In this document: positions 25,067-32,953 of the stretch, piece by piece | Layout of the letters: the number at the start of each line of letters is the position of its first letter | Numbering within the stretch: position 1 is the first letter of the stretch | Origin: Pontivivens insulae | GTDB lineage: Bacteria > Pseudomonadota > Alphaproteobacteria > Rhodobacterales > Rhodobacteraceae | DNA: 64,000 nt | Assembly (NCBI RefSeq): GCF_900302495.1 | Contig: NZ_OMKW01000003.1 | Location: forward strand, 558,001 to 622,000 | Direction: 5' to 3' | Position numbers and translations under genes: made by a program | The notes under the pieces: generated by a model | What the model was told of the DNA's origin: nothing | Seen by the model: only the letters and a program-made list of their open reading frames with translations | Databases searched by the model: none

Positions 25067-25437
25067 AGTTGGGCTCCCAGCAAAGATGGTGAGGCAAGTT
25101 TAAGGTGAAGGGATCACTTCTCCAGCCGCACAAAGCGACAAATGACTTGCAGAGGGCGCCAAACAGTTAGACGACACAGATGAAAGCGGCCAATTGCGCC
25201 AGGTGCGGCATCTGTTGTTATGGGCTCCGATCCGACATTCGTCCATATCTGCGAATCTCTAAGCCACACACTGCCTAACAAATCTTCAACGTCCCCGCCC
25301 CGTCTCGGCGTCTGCCTCGTCGGTGCACGGGTTGTGTACGCTTTGTGCACGTCTTGTGTACGGCTGAATTTGGTCGATCCGGGGATGGTCCACATCCCGC
25401 GCTTGCGCCATTTGATCTGGCGTGGTCCACCGGGGGC
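25067..25437. other. 371-bp intergenic region holding a phased GTGYAC array
   Basis: No convincing gene. The first 250 bp hold only short frames without family likeness and no hairpin I would call a terminator. The notable content is the four-unit GTGYAC array at 25323-25361, described separately. The region separates the AraC gene from the EamA transporter gene, which diverge here. Confidence 0.6.
25323..25361 (+). repeat. Four GTGYAC hexamers at an exact 11-bp period (copy 1)
   Basis: GTGCAC 25323, GTGTAC 25334, GTGCAC 25345 and GTGTAC 25356, separated by GGGTT, GCTTT-type (CGCTT) and CGTCT linkers giving the unit GTGYACGNNTT. It ends 76 bp before the EamA start. The same design and orientation recur before chorismate mutase at 54.2 kb. 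Confidence 0.8.
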
Positions 25438-26343
25438 ATGACGGATTGGGTCTATGCAATCGAGGGGACGGAAGCGGGGCATTTTGCGGCCATGGTGCTC
25501 GCGCTCAACTCCGCTTTGGCCCACGCAATCTTCGGCGCGCTGCAAAAGGGTCGCTGTGATCCATGGCTCGTGCGCGGGGCCATCGACATCTCTTACGGAT
25601 TAATGGCGCTGCCGATCGCGCTCTACCTCGTGCCGTGGCCCACGCCGCAACTCTGGCTGATCCTCGTGGGCGTTTTCGTCATTCATGCGGCCTATAAATT
25701 CTGCATGGCGATGGCCTATTCCCGCGGCGCTTACACGGTCGTCTATCCCATCGTGCGCGGCACTGCGCCGATTGTCACCGTGTTGGGCGCGGGGCTGGTT
25801 TTTGGGGAGTATTTCCAGCCTTTGCAGTGGGTTGGCACCATACTGGTCTCTCTGGCGATCATTGCCTTGGCAATGGTAAATCTCAAAGGTGTCACGCTGG
25901 GGCGGGACATGCTCAAGCAGGCCATCGGGCTTGCGATTTTCACCGGGTTTCTGACCTCACTCTACACCGTCTATGACGCCTATGGCATCCGCCTTGCTGC
26001 GGATCCCTTCACCTTTCTCGCGTGGTTTTTCGTGGTCGACGGCCTGTTTCTGTTTCCATGGATCGCGCTTGCCCGCTGGCGCCGGATGGAGGCGCGCCCC
26101 GCCGTCGGTCCCTTGCTGCTGCGCGGCTGGATCGGGGGTATGCTGGGGTTTGTCAGCTTTGGCTCCGCGATGCTGGCCACCCGCCTCGACAAAGTGGGGG
26201 AGGCCGCGGTCCTGCGCGAAACATCCACCGTCTTTGCCGCAGCTATCGGTTGGATTTTCCTGCGAGAGGCCGTAGGACCGTTGCGCGCGGCCCTGATGGC
26301 CGCCATCGCGCTGGGCGCGGTGCTGGTCGAAATGGGGGGCTGA
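25438..26343 (+). CDS. EamA-family (DMT superfamily) transporter
   Basis: 301 residues from ATG 25438 (MTDWVYAIEG). About nine to ten membrane helices in two EamA repeats; recognisable are IFGALQKGRCDPWLVRGAID, AYKFCMAMAYSRGAYTVVYP, APIVTVLGAGLVFGEYFQPL and the second-repeat equivalent ETSTVFAAAIGWIFLREAVG. Substrate unknown; such carriers export amino acids or other small metabolites. It sits 76 bp downstream of the GTGYAC array and its stop touches the yciB start (TGAATG), so the two form an operon. Confidence 0.86.
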   Translation: MTDWVYAIEGTEAGHFAAMVLALNSALAHAIFGALQKGRCDPWLVRGAIDISYGLMALPIALYLVPWPTPQLWLILVGVFVIHAAYKFCMAMAYSRGAYTVVYPIVRGTAPIVTVLGAGLVFGEYFQPLQWVGTILVSLAIIALAMVNLKGVTLGRDMLKQAIGLAIFTGFLTSLYTVYDAYGIRLAADPFTFLAWFFVVDGLFLFPWIALARWRRMEARPAVGPLLLRGWIGGMLGFVSFGSAMLATRLDKVGEAAVLRETSTVFAAAIGWIFLREAVGPLRAALMAAIALGAVLVEMGG

Positions 26344-26958
26344 ATGGCCGAGCCGAAATCCATCAATCCGATCCTCAAACTGGTGTTGGAGATCGGCCCC
26401 GTCGCCGCCTATTTCTTTGGGTATCAGCGCTTCGCGGAAGAGCCGCTGGTTCTTGCCGGGACAGCCTATGAGGGGGTTGTCGCGGCCACCATCATCTTCG
26501 TACCGCTGCTGTTGGCCTCACTCATTGTGAGCTGGGTTTTGACTCGCACCTTACCGCGCATGTCGATCTTCACAGCGGTCATCGTGGTTGTCTTTGGCGG
26601 GCTGACGGTCTGGCTGAACGACGATACGTTCACCAAGATGCGGCCCACGATCGTCTATGGGATATTTGCCAGCGTTTTGGGGATCGGGCTTTGGGTGCAG
26701 GGCCGATCCTACCTGCGTTATCTGATCGGTGAGTTCATGCCGCTGAGCGAGGAAGGCTGGTGGATCTTCACGCGAAATTGGGTCTTCTTCTTCACCTTCA
26801 TGGCCGTGCTGAACGAGATCGTCTGGCGTTTCATGTCAGAAGGCGTCTGGGTGTTCCTTGACGCGTGGGGCCAGCTGATCCTGACTTTCGCCTTTCTCGC
26901 GACGCAATTTCCGATCCTGAACCGCTATTCGACGGAAGAGACTGAGGGCGAGGAATAG
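26344..26958 (+). CDS. yciB: Inner membrane-spanning protein YciB (septation protein IspZ family)
   Basis: 204 residues with about five membrane helices. The YciB/IspZ family pattern is visible: LKLVLEIGPVAAYFFGY, LTVWLNDDTFTKMRPTIVYG, LSEEGWWIFTRNWVFFFTFM and LNEIVWRFMSEGVWVFLDAW. The protein is linked with cell envelope synthesis and septation. It begins immediately after the EamA stop. Confidence 0.92.
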   Translation: MAEPKSINPILKLVLEIGPVAAYFFGYQRFAEEPLVLAGTAYEGVVAATIIFVPLLLASLIVSWVLTRTLPRMSIFTAVIVVVFGGLTVWLNDDTFTKMRPTIVYGIFASVLGIGLWVQGRSYLRYLIGEFMPLSEEGWWIFTRNWVFFFTFMAVLNEIVWRFMSEGVWVFLDAWGQLILTFAFLATQFPILNRYSTEETEGEE

Positions 26959-26998
26959 GCCTTCGTCGGTGACCAGACCGCACAGAGAGTATTTGAAC

Positions 26999-27337
26999 AT
27001 GTTGATCTATAAGATTTTCCGGGCGGAAGAGTGGGAACAGCTCGTCGCTGAGGGTCAGACGCTTGGCGCGCCCATAGACCTGACAGACGGGTATATTCAC
27101 TTCTCAACAGCCGAAACCGTGCGGGAAACCGCGTCGAAATATTTTGCCGGCATCGATGGATTGGTCCTTGTGCTGGTCGAGGCCGACGGGCTGGGTCAGG
27201 ATCTGCGTTGGGAAGTGTCCCGTGGCGGTGTGGAGTTCCCTCACCTCTATCGCGCGCTGCGCATGAGCGACGTTGCAGATCATATGCCATTGCCCCTCGA
27301 TGGCGAAGGCCATTCCTTTCCCGAGGAGGTTGCCTGA
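26999..27337 (+). CDS. DUF952 family protein
   Basis: 112 residues from ATG 26999. The family signature is clear: [60 protein letters not shown] and [13 protein letters not shown]952 is a compact, ADP-ribosyltransferase-like fold of unknown role. Its TGA overlaps the pyrD ATG (TGATG), so the two are co-translated. Confidence 0.88.
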   Translation: MLIYKIFRAEEWEQLVAEGQTLGAPIDLTDGYIHFSTAETVRETASKYFAGIDGLVLVLVEADGLGQDLRWEVSRGGVEFPHLYRALRMSDVADHMPLPLDGEGHSFPEEVA

Positions 27338-28371
27338 TGCTGGAACGCGCGGGCCTCTCCCTTCTGCATCGGATGGATCCAGAGCGTGCCCATGGTCTGG
27401 CCTTGCGCGCGCTTCAAATGGGTTTTGGCCCAAAACCCGGCCCGATCACCTCACCCCGGCTGGAATGCAGCTTTGCGGGGCTGAGCCTTCCAAATCCGCT
27501 GGGCCTCGCCGCTGGCTTTGACAAGAACGCTGTCGCCGTCGATGCGTTGAGCGCGGCAGGTTTCGGGTTCATTGAGGTCGGTGCAGCGACACCGCAACCT
27601 CAGCCCGGCAACCCCAGACCAAGGATGTTCCGCCTGCCTGAGGATGGCGCGGTGATCAACCGGTTCGGCTTCAATAATGACGGGGTTGATGCAATCGCCG
27701 GTCGTCTGGCCGCGCGCAAAGGCAGCGGTGTTGTGGGCCTCAATCTGGGAGCCAACAAAGACAGCGATGACAAGGCAGCTGATTTTGCCGCTGTTTTGCG
27801 CCGGGCCGGACCGCACGTCGATTTTGCGACGGTGAATGTCTCGTCTCCCAACACGGAAAAATTGCGGGACCTGCAAGGTGCGGAAGCCCTTTCGGCCTTG
27901 CTTAACGGGGTTATGGAGGCGCGGCAGGGCAACACGCGCATCTTCCTGAAAATCGCGCCCGATCTGACCGAGGCCGAATTGGCCGACATTGCCAAGGTCG
28001 CGCAGGACACGGGCATTGACGGCATCGTGGCGACCAACACAACGCTGTCCCGCGCAGGCTTGCAAAATCAGCATGCGCAAGAGGCGGGCGGGCTGTCCGG
28101 TGCGCCGGTTTTCGAGCGTTCCACCCAGGTTTTGCGGGACTTGTGGACGCTGACAGGGGGCACGGTCCCCCTGATGGGTGTGGGCGGCATCGCCTCCGGC
28201 AAGCAGGCCCATGCCAAGATCCGCGCAGGGGCGTCGGCCGTGCAGCTCTATACGGCTTTGGGCTATCACGGGCTCTCTCTCGTCGGGACAATTCTTGATG
28301 AGTTGGAGCGCTTGCTCGCCGCTGACGGCTTTGTGAGCGTTGTCGAGGCGGTTGGTGCCGATCATCGCTGA
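27337..28371 (+). CDS. pyrD: Dihydroorotate dehydrogenase (quinone), class 2
   Basis: 344 residues from ATG 27337, with GAGGAGG upstream inside the DUF952 gene. The N-terminal helices ([20 protein letters not shown]) mark the membrane-associated class 2 type. FMN/active-site segments: [40 protein letters not shown], and [16 protein letters not shown] with the catalytic serine. C-terminal [20 protein letters not shown] binds FMN phosphate. Oxidises dihydroorotate to orotate using ubiquinone in pyrimidine synthesis. Confidence 0.95.
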   Translation: MLERAGLSLLHRMDPERAHGLALRALQMGFGPKPGPITSPRLECSFAGLSLPNPLGLAAGFDKNAVAVDALSAAGFGFIEVGAATPQPQPGNPRPRMFRLPEDGAVINRFGFNNDGVDAIAGRLAARKGSGVVGLNLGANKDSDDKAADFAAVLRRAGPHVDFATVNVSSPNTEKLRDLQGAEALSALLNGVMEARQGNTRIFLKIAPDLTEAELADIAKVAQDTGIDGIVATNTTLSRAGLQNQHAQEAGGLSGAPVFERSTQVLRDLWTLTGGTVPLMGVGGIASGKQAHAKIRAGASAVQLYTALGYHGLSLVGTILDELERLLAADGFVSVVEAVGADHR

Positions 28372-28413
28372 GCAACGCTTGCGCGCCTGATAGGCGGCGT
28401 TTAGGTGTGGGCC

Positions 28414-29139
28414 ATGAGCTTTTGGGAATTCGCAAATCCGGCCCGCTTCACCCGACTGACCGACAAGGTCCTGCCTTGGGTCTCTGTCCTTGCCGCCATT
28501 CTGTTGGGCGGCGGATTGATCTGGGGTTATTTCTTCACCCCGGATGATTTCCGGCAAGGCTCAACCGTCAAGATTTTCTATCTACACGTCCCTGCCGCGC
28601 TGATGGCGATTCAGGTCTGGCTGATGATGGCGATCTGTTCGCTGATCTGGCTGGTGCGACGGCACCACGTCTCTGCCCTTGCCGCGCGCGCGGCGGCACC
28701 CATCGGGGCGGTTATGACGCTGATCGGTCTGCTGACCGGGGCAATCTGGGGTCAACCAATGTGGGGGACGTGGTGGGAGTGGGATCCGCGGCTGACCTCG
28801 TTCCTTGTGCTGTTCGTGTTCTATCTGGGCTATATCGCATTGTGGGAGGCCGTTGAGGATCCCGACACCGCAGCCGATCTGACATCGGTCCTATGTCTGG
28901 TCGGCAGTGTCTTCGCGTTGCTGTCGCGATACGCCGTTCTGATCTGGAATCAGGGCCTGCATCAGGGTGCGTCCCTCTCGCTCGACAGTGAGGAGAATGT
29001 CGCCGACGTGTTCTGGTATCCCAGCCTTGTCGTGATCGCGGGCTTCGTGCTGCTCTTCGTCGCACTTGTTCTGCTGCGCACGCGCACCGAAATCCAGGTC
29101 CGACGCGCTAGAGCCTTGATGGCGCGGGAAAGGTCGTGA
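28414..29139 (+). CDS. ccmC: Heme exporter protein CcmC
   Basis: 241 residues from ATG 28414. Six membrane helices with the heme-handling tryptophan-rich motif GTWWEWDPRLTSFLVLF and flanking histidines (FYLHVPAALMA; the second His in the loop NQGLHQGASLSL). CcmC moves heme to CcmE in system I cytochrome c maturation. It is followed without gap by ccmD and ccmG. The usual ccmAB pair is not upstream: pyrD is. Confidence 0.94.
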   Translation: MSFWEFANPARFTRLTDKVLPWVSVLAAILLGGGLIWGYFFTPDDFRQGSTVKIFYLHVPAALMAIQVWLMMAICSLIWLVRRHHVSALAARAAAPIGAVMTLIGLLTGAIWGQPMWGTWWEWDPRLTSFLVLFVFYLGYIALWEAVEDPDTAADLTSVLCLVGSVFALLSRYAVLIWNQGLHQGASLSLDSEENVADVFWYPSLVVIAGFVLLFVALVLLRTRTEIQVRRARALMARERS

Positions 29140-29276
29140 TGGAAGATCCCTATGCGGTTTATGTGCTGTCCGCCTATGGCGTGAGCCTCGCCCTGTTGGG
29201 CGGCCTGATCTGGCGCTCGATGGCGCGGGCCCGGGCAGCGCGCCGCACGCTGGACCAATTGGAGGGCCGCAAGTGA
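29139..29276 (+). CDS. ccmD: Heme exporter protein CcmD (short)
   Basis: 45 residues. The ATG overlaps the TGA of ccmC (TGATG) and the TGA overlaps the GTG of ccmG. Sequence MEDPYAVYVLSAYGVSLALL then GGLIWRSMARARAARRTLDQ: one membrane helix followed by a basic cytoplasmic segment, the classic CcmD design. It stabilises CcmE with CcmC. Small enough to be missed by automatic callers. Confidence 0.9.
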   Translation: MEDPYAVYVLSAYGVSLALLGGLIWRSMARARAARRTLDQLEGRK

Positions 29277-29794
29277 AGCTCTCACCGATCGCCATAGTAC
29301 CGGTCGTCGCGCTCAGCATTATGGGTGTGTTTCTGTGGGGTATGCTGCGGGAAAACCCCGATGAGCTTGATTCTGTCCTGACAGGGCGGCCTGCACCAAC
29401 GTTGACCATCGACCCATTTGAGGGGATGCCAGAACCGGAGCTGACCGGACAGGTGACGCTTGTGAATTTCTGGGCCAGCTGGTGCGGGCCGTGCCGTGTT
29501 GAACACCCGGTTCTGATGGACCTGGCGGATGAGGGGCTTGCCATTGTCGGTATCAACTACAAGGACGATCCGGCCAATGCGCAAGGCTTCCTAGCAGAGC
29601 TTGGCAATCCGTACACAAGTGTGGGTGCGGACAATTCAGGCCGCACGGGCATCGACTGGGGGATTTACGGCGTGCCCGAAACCTTTGTCCTTGATGCGGA
29701 TGGTCAGATCATCCTGCGCTTTCCCGGCCCGGTGACGCAAAGCGCGCTCGAAAACCGCATCCGCCCCGCGATTGCGGAGGCTGCGGGCGGCTAG
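29273..29794 (+). CDS. ccmG: Thiol:disulfide interchange protein CcmG/HelX (DsbE)
   Basis: 173 residues from GTG 29273. N-terminal membrane anchor (LSPIAIVPVVALSIMGVFLW), then a periplasmic thioredoxin domain with active site NFWASWCGPCRVEHP and the CcmG acidic insert IVGINYKDDPANAQGFLAEL. GVPETFVLDADGQI carries the cis-proline. Reduces apocytochrome c or CcmH before heme attachment. The TAG stop shares CTAG with the stop of the convergent mmcB gene. Confidence 0.95.
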   Translation: MKLSPIAIVPVVALSIMGVFLWGMLRENPDELDSVLTGRPAPTLTIDPFEGMPEPELTGQVTLVNFWASWCGPCRVEHPVLMDLADEGLAIVGINYKDDPANAQGFLAELGNPYTSVGADNSGRTGIDWGIYGVPETFVLDADGQIILRFPGPVTQSALENRIRPAIAEAAGG

Positions 29795-30234
29795 AGATCG
29801 CCCAGATCAGGTTCCAGCCATTGCAGCTGTCGCCGCATTGCGGTGCGGGCAAGTTTCAACGTCATCGCCTTGCGGCGCGCGGCGGGCAACTTATCCTCTG
29901 GCGCATCACGCAAGATCGCTGCATCGAACCGGTCGGCCACGATCAGTCCGCACCCTTCGTCGGGCAGAACCTCCTGCGGGAAGTCCGCGGGCACCGCCCA
30001 AAAGAAGCGGTCGCACCATTCGAGATAGTTCTGCCATTTCTGATCGGCGCGAAAATCGGCGAGGCTCGACTTCACCTCAACAATCCAAACCTCTCCCTTC
30101 GCGGTCAGACAAGCCAGATCGACCCGCAGCCCGCGTGCGGGCACGAATTCGGGGATCGCAGTGATGTCGTGCGCGGCAAAGTGGCGCCACACGCCGCGCG
30201 CGATCTCAAAGCCAGGGGCGGAAAATTCGGTCAT
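29791..30234 (-). CDS. mmcB: MmcB-family DNA repair protein
   Basis: 147 residues. The family core RVDLACLTAKGEVWIVEVKS matches a PD-(D/E)xK nuclease-like site (Asp of VDLA, Glu and Lys of EVK), followed by LADFRADQKWQNYLEWCDRF and FFWAVPADFPQEVLPDEGCG. MmcB is an SOS-linked protein in Caulobacter and relatives. It overlaps the ccmG stop by 4 bp, convergent. I do not see a clear GTTC-N7-GTTC box directly upstream. Confidence 0.88.
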   Translation of the reverse strand: MTEFSAPGFEIARGVWRHFAAHDITAIPEFVPARGLRVDLACLTAKGEVWIVEVKSSLADFRADQKWQNYLEWCDRFFWAVPADFPQEVLPDEGCGLIVADRFDAAILRDAPEDKLPAARRKAMTLKLARTAMRRQLQWLEPDLGDL

Positions 30235-30363
30235 GCCACACCATGAACAAATAATGAACGTCCATCAAGTCTCGTCCTGCTCCGTCCTTCAGGAATATAC
30301 GCCGGCCGCAGCGACAACGTGCCTCTGCGAAGCGTATTTCGGCACAAATGGAGGTGCGCGGGG

Positions 30364-30391
30364 TTGCGTCGTGGCGGCGCGACGCTATCTG
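30364..30391 (+). promoter_or_regulatory. Predicted promoter of the 6S RNA
   Basis: TTGCGT (30364-30369), 16 bp, TATCTG (30386-30391), placing transcription start near 30397, just where the closing stem of the proposed RNA begins. Confidence 0.35.
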
Positions 30392-30395
30392 TGTC

Positions 30396-30577
30396 CTCCG
30401 GCGGGTTCTGTTCCTCTCGTATGACGTCCAATATTCACGAGGCCTTACGTTTTCTCGAGGGAGCTGGCTCTGCGACTGGCCCTGGCCTATCGCACCTGGC
30501 GCCCACCTGGTTTTCCAGGTCCCGAGAATACCGACCGACACGGTTGCTACGGGCCCGCCACCTCAGATGCCGTTTTT
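30396..30577 (+). ncRNA. ssrS: Probable 6S RNA
   Basis: 6S RNA commonly lies just upstream of 5-formyltetrahydrofolate cyclo-ligase in proteobacteria, and this is such a gap. The segment can fold into a long rod: GGCGGG (30400-30405) pairs with CCCGCC (30554-30559), with an internal hairpin ACCTGG-TTTT-CCAGGT (30505-30520), and a run of five T follows at 30573-30577. Length of about 180 nt fits. 6S binds the sigma70 RNA polymerase holoenzyme in stationary phase. Ends are estimates and no covariance model was run. Confidence 0.66.
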
Positions 30578-30615
30578 GACGCGACAGCCGACGATTGGCG
30601 CGCTATCGCGATGCT

Positions 30616-31179
30616 ATGACAGATTTGAAGACCGATTTGCGCACCCGCGCCTTTGCCGCCCGTAAGACCGCCCATGCTGGCGGTCAGGGGGACGCCACCA
30701 AACACCTGCTCTCAACCGTTGCTGGACATGATGTGCAGATCATCTCTGGCTACATGCCGATCCGCACGGAAATCGATCCGCTTCCTGCCATGGACGCATT
30801 GCATCGCGCCGGAAAGACGATCTGTGTTCCCGTGATCGTCGCTGCGGGCCAACCATTGACCTTCCGCGTCTGGACCCCTGATTGCGTGCTGGAACCGGGG
30901 CCATTCGGCGCACAAGTGCCGCGTGATGGTGCAACTGTGGAGCCCGAACTATTGATCGCGCCTCTGGTCGCCTTCGACCGCGCAGGCAATCGGCTTGGCT
31001 ATGGCGGCGGGTTTTATGACCGCACTCTGGAAAAACTCCGCGCGAAACGAACGACGCCAGCCATCGGCTTTGCCTTTGCCGCGCAGGAGCTGGAACTGAC
31101 ACCAGAGCCGACCGACCAGCCACTGGATGCGATCGTGACCGAGGCGGGTGTGGTTGTGCCCGCCCCCGCCCCGCGCTAA
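30616..31179 (+). CDS. 5-formyltetrahydrofolate cyclo-ligase
   Basis: 187 residues from ATG 30616. Family motifs: ISGYMPIRTEIDPLPAMDAL, CVPVIVAAGQPLTFRVW and the nucleotide-binding LVAFDRAGNRLGYGGGFYDR. Converts 5-formyl-THF to 5,10-methenyl-THF with ATP. It follows the proposed 6S RNA and is probably co-transcribed with it. The YmdB-like gene begins 9 bp after its stop. The homologue in E. coli is ygfA/fau. Confidence 0.93.
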   Translation: MTDLKTDLRTRAFAARKTAHAGGQGDATKHLLSTVAGHDVQIISGYMPIRTEIDPLPAMDALHRAGKTICVPVIVAAGQPLTFRVWTPDCVLEPGPFGAQVPRDGATVEPELLIAPLVAFDRAGNRLGYGGGFYDRTLEKLRAKRTTPAIGFAFAAQELELTPEPTDQPLDAIVTEAGVVVPAPAPR

Positions 31180-31188
31180 GGCAACGGG

Positions 31189-32004
31189 ATGCGTATTCTT
31201 TTTCTTGGCGACGTCATGGGCCGTGCAGGCCGCAATGCAGTGGCAGAGCATCTGCCGGATCTGCGCACGCGCCTGCGTGCGGATTTCGTTGTCATAAATG
31301 GGGAAAACGCATCGAACGGCATGGGGCTGAACGCCAACCATGCCGCCGCCTTGTTCGAGGCAGGGGCAGATTGCGTAACACTGGGTGACCACGCTTTCGA
31401 CCAGAAGGACATGATGACCCATATCGCGCAGGACGCGCGGATCATCCGCCCTCTCAACTACGCGAAGGATGCCCCCGGACGCGGTGTGAACGTCTTTGAT
31501 GCAGGACGCGGCCGCCGGATCATGGTGCTTCAGGCACTGGGACAAACCTTCATGAAGCGCCCCTTTGCCGATCCGTTCAGTGCGGTAGAGGCGGAGTTGA
31601 AGCGTGTGCCGCTGGGCGCGCGCGCGGACGCGATCCTTGTCGACTTCCACGCCGAGGCAACGTCGGAGAAGATGGCGATGGGCCATTGGTGCGATGGTCG
31701 GGCCAGCCTCGTGGTCGGCACCCATACCCACGTGCCCACCGGGGACGCGCAGATCCTCGGCAAAGGCACCGCCTATCTGACTGATGCCGGCATGTGCGGC
31801 GATTATGACAGCGTGATCGGCATGGAAAAGGCCGAGCCGATGCGCCGCTTCATCACCGGAATGCCAAAGGGCCGCTTCACCCCGGCTGAGGGAGAAGCCA
31901 CACTGGCGGGTGTTTTTGTCGTGACCGATGACAAGACCGGCAAAGCGACATCCTGTCAGATGATCCGGCTGGGCGGCCGTCTTGCACAATCCCTTCCTGA
32001 ATGA
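31189..32004 (+). CDS. YmdB-family metallophosphoesterase
   Basis: 271 residues. The dimetal site typical of the family (TIGR00282) is complete: FLGDVMGRAGR, VVINGENASNGMGL, VTLGDHAFD, VDFHAEATSEKMAMGHWCDG and VGTHTHVPTGDAQIL. Bacillus YmdB is a cyclic-nucleotide phosphodiesterase affecting many genes; the alphaproteobacterial role is not established. It overlaps the next EamA gene (ATGA). Confidence 0.92.
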   Translation: MRILFLGDVMGRAGRNAVAEHLPDLRTRLRADFVVINGENASNGMGLNANHAAALFEAGADCVTLGDHAFDQKDMMTHIAQDARIIRPLNYAKDAPGRGVNVFDAGRGRRIMVLQALGQTFMKRPFADPFSAVEAELKRVPLGARADAILVDFHAEATSEKMAMGHWCDGRASLVVGTHTHVPTGDAQILGKGTAYLTDAGMCGDYDSVIGMEKAEPMRRFITGMPKGRFTPAEGEATLAGVFVVTDDKTGKATSCQMIRLGGRLAQSLPE

Positions 32005-32903
32005 GCCCGGCGCGCGCCTTTCTCTTTCTGACACTGATCGGAACCACATGGGGGCTGAGCATTCCGCTGACCCGGATCGCTGTCACCGCAGGTCACAGCC
32101 CCTGGGGACTGATCGCCTGGCAACTGATCATCGCCACGATCTGTACTGCGCTGATGTTGAAGGGGACCGGGCGCGCCCTGCCGCGCTTGGGTCACGGATG
32201 GCCGATCATGGTGTTCGTGGCGGTCATCGGCACCCTGCTTCCAAACAGCTTTTCCTATCGCGCCGCGGCAGAGTTACCTGCCGGGATCATGGCCATCGTC
32301 ATCGCAATTGTCCCGATCTTCGCGGTGCCAGTCGCCTGGGCCCTGGGGCTGGAGCGTCCCGGCCCCAAGCGCCTGTTGGGCATTGCCATGGGCGCGGTGG
32401 CGATCACGTTGATCGCCCTGCCCGAAACGAGCCTGCCGGACCCCTCAAAGGCGGGATGGATCCTGATCGCGCTGATCGCGCCGCTGTCTTATGCGATCGA
32501 AGGCAATGGCCTTGCGAAATTCGGCACCCGGGGACTGGATCCGATTGCCGTGTTGTTCGGGGCCTCACTGCTGGGAACGGTTGTGATCGTGCCCGTAACC
32601 CTCGCCACGGGGACGTGGATCAATCCTGTTCGGGTCTGGGGACCGGCCGAGTGGGCCATTCTGGGAATCGGTTTGACCCATATGGCCGCCTATTCGGGCT
32701 ATATCTGGCTTGTCGGTCAGGCAGGATCCGTCTTTGCGGCACAAGTTGCCTATATTGTGACAGGATCGGGCGTGATCTGGTCGATGCTGCTACTGGATGA
32801 GCGATATGCGGCCTGGGTCTGGGTTGCACTGGCGCTCATGATGGCGGGCATTGCACTGGTGCAGCCCCGTCGCACCGAACAATCGACGCAAGCCCTTGAG
32901 TAG
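32001..32903 (+). CDS. EamA-family (DMT superfamily) transporter
   Basis: 300 residues, ATG overlapping the preceding TGA. Ten predicted helices in two EamA repeats: LTLIGTTWGLSIPLTRIAVT starts the first, and the GTLLPNSFSYRAAAELPAGI and YSGYIWLVGQAGSVFAAQVA segments are the paired late helices. It is a second DMT carrier, not closely similar to the one at 25438. Substrate unknown. Confidence 0.88.
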   Translation: MSPARAFLFLTLIGTTWGLSIPLTRIAVTAGHSPWGLIAWQLIIATICTALMLKGTGRALPRLGHGWPIMVFVAVIGTLLPNSFSYRAAAELPAGIMAIVIAIVPIFAVPVAWALGLERPGPKRLLGIAMGAVAITLIALPETSLPDPSKAGWILIALIAPLSYAIEGNGLAKFGTRGLDPIAVLFGASLLGTVVIVPVTLATGTWINPVRVWGPAEWAILGIGLTHMAAYSGYIWLVGQAGSVFAAQVAYIVTGSGVIWSMLLLDERYAAWVWVALALMMAGIALVQPRRTEQSTQALE

Positions 32904-32953
32904 ACCGCGACTTTCGGTCATCTTTTGACGGTTTGAACGCGCAGGAGCGTCAT

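Larger units (their letters stand above)
30235..30615. other. 381-bp region between mmcB and the cyclo-ligase gene
   Basis: The first 125 bp (mmcB side) hold no recognised feature. From about 30364 there is a promoter-like pair and a structured segment interpreted as 6S RNA (30396-30577). No protein gene fits. Confidence 0.6.

Noticed and set aside
25323-25361. The GTGYAC arrays as a CRISPR or minisatellite
   Set aside because: Units of 11 bp with 5-bp linkers are far too short for repeat-spacer structure and number only four; no cas gene is present.
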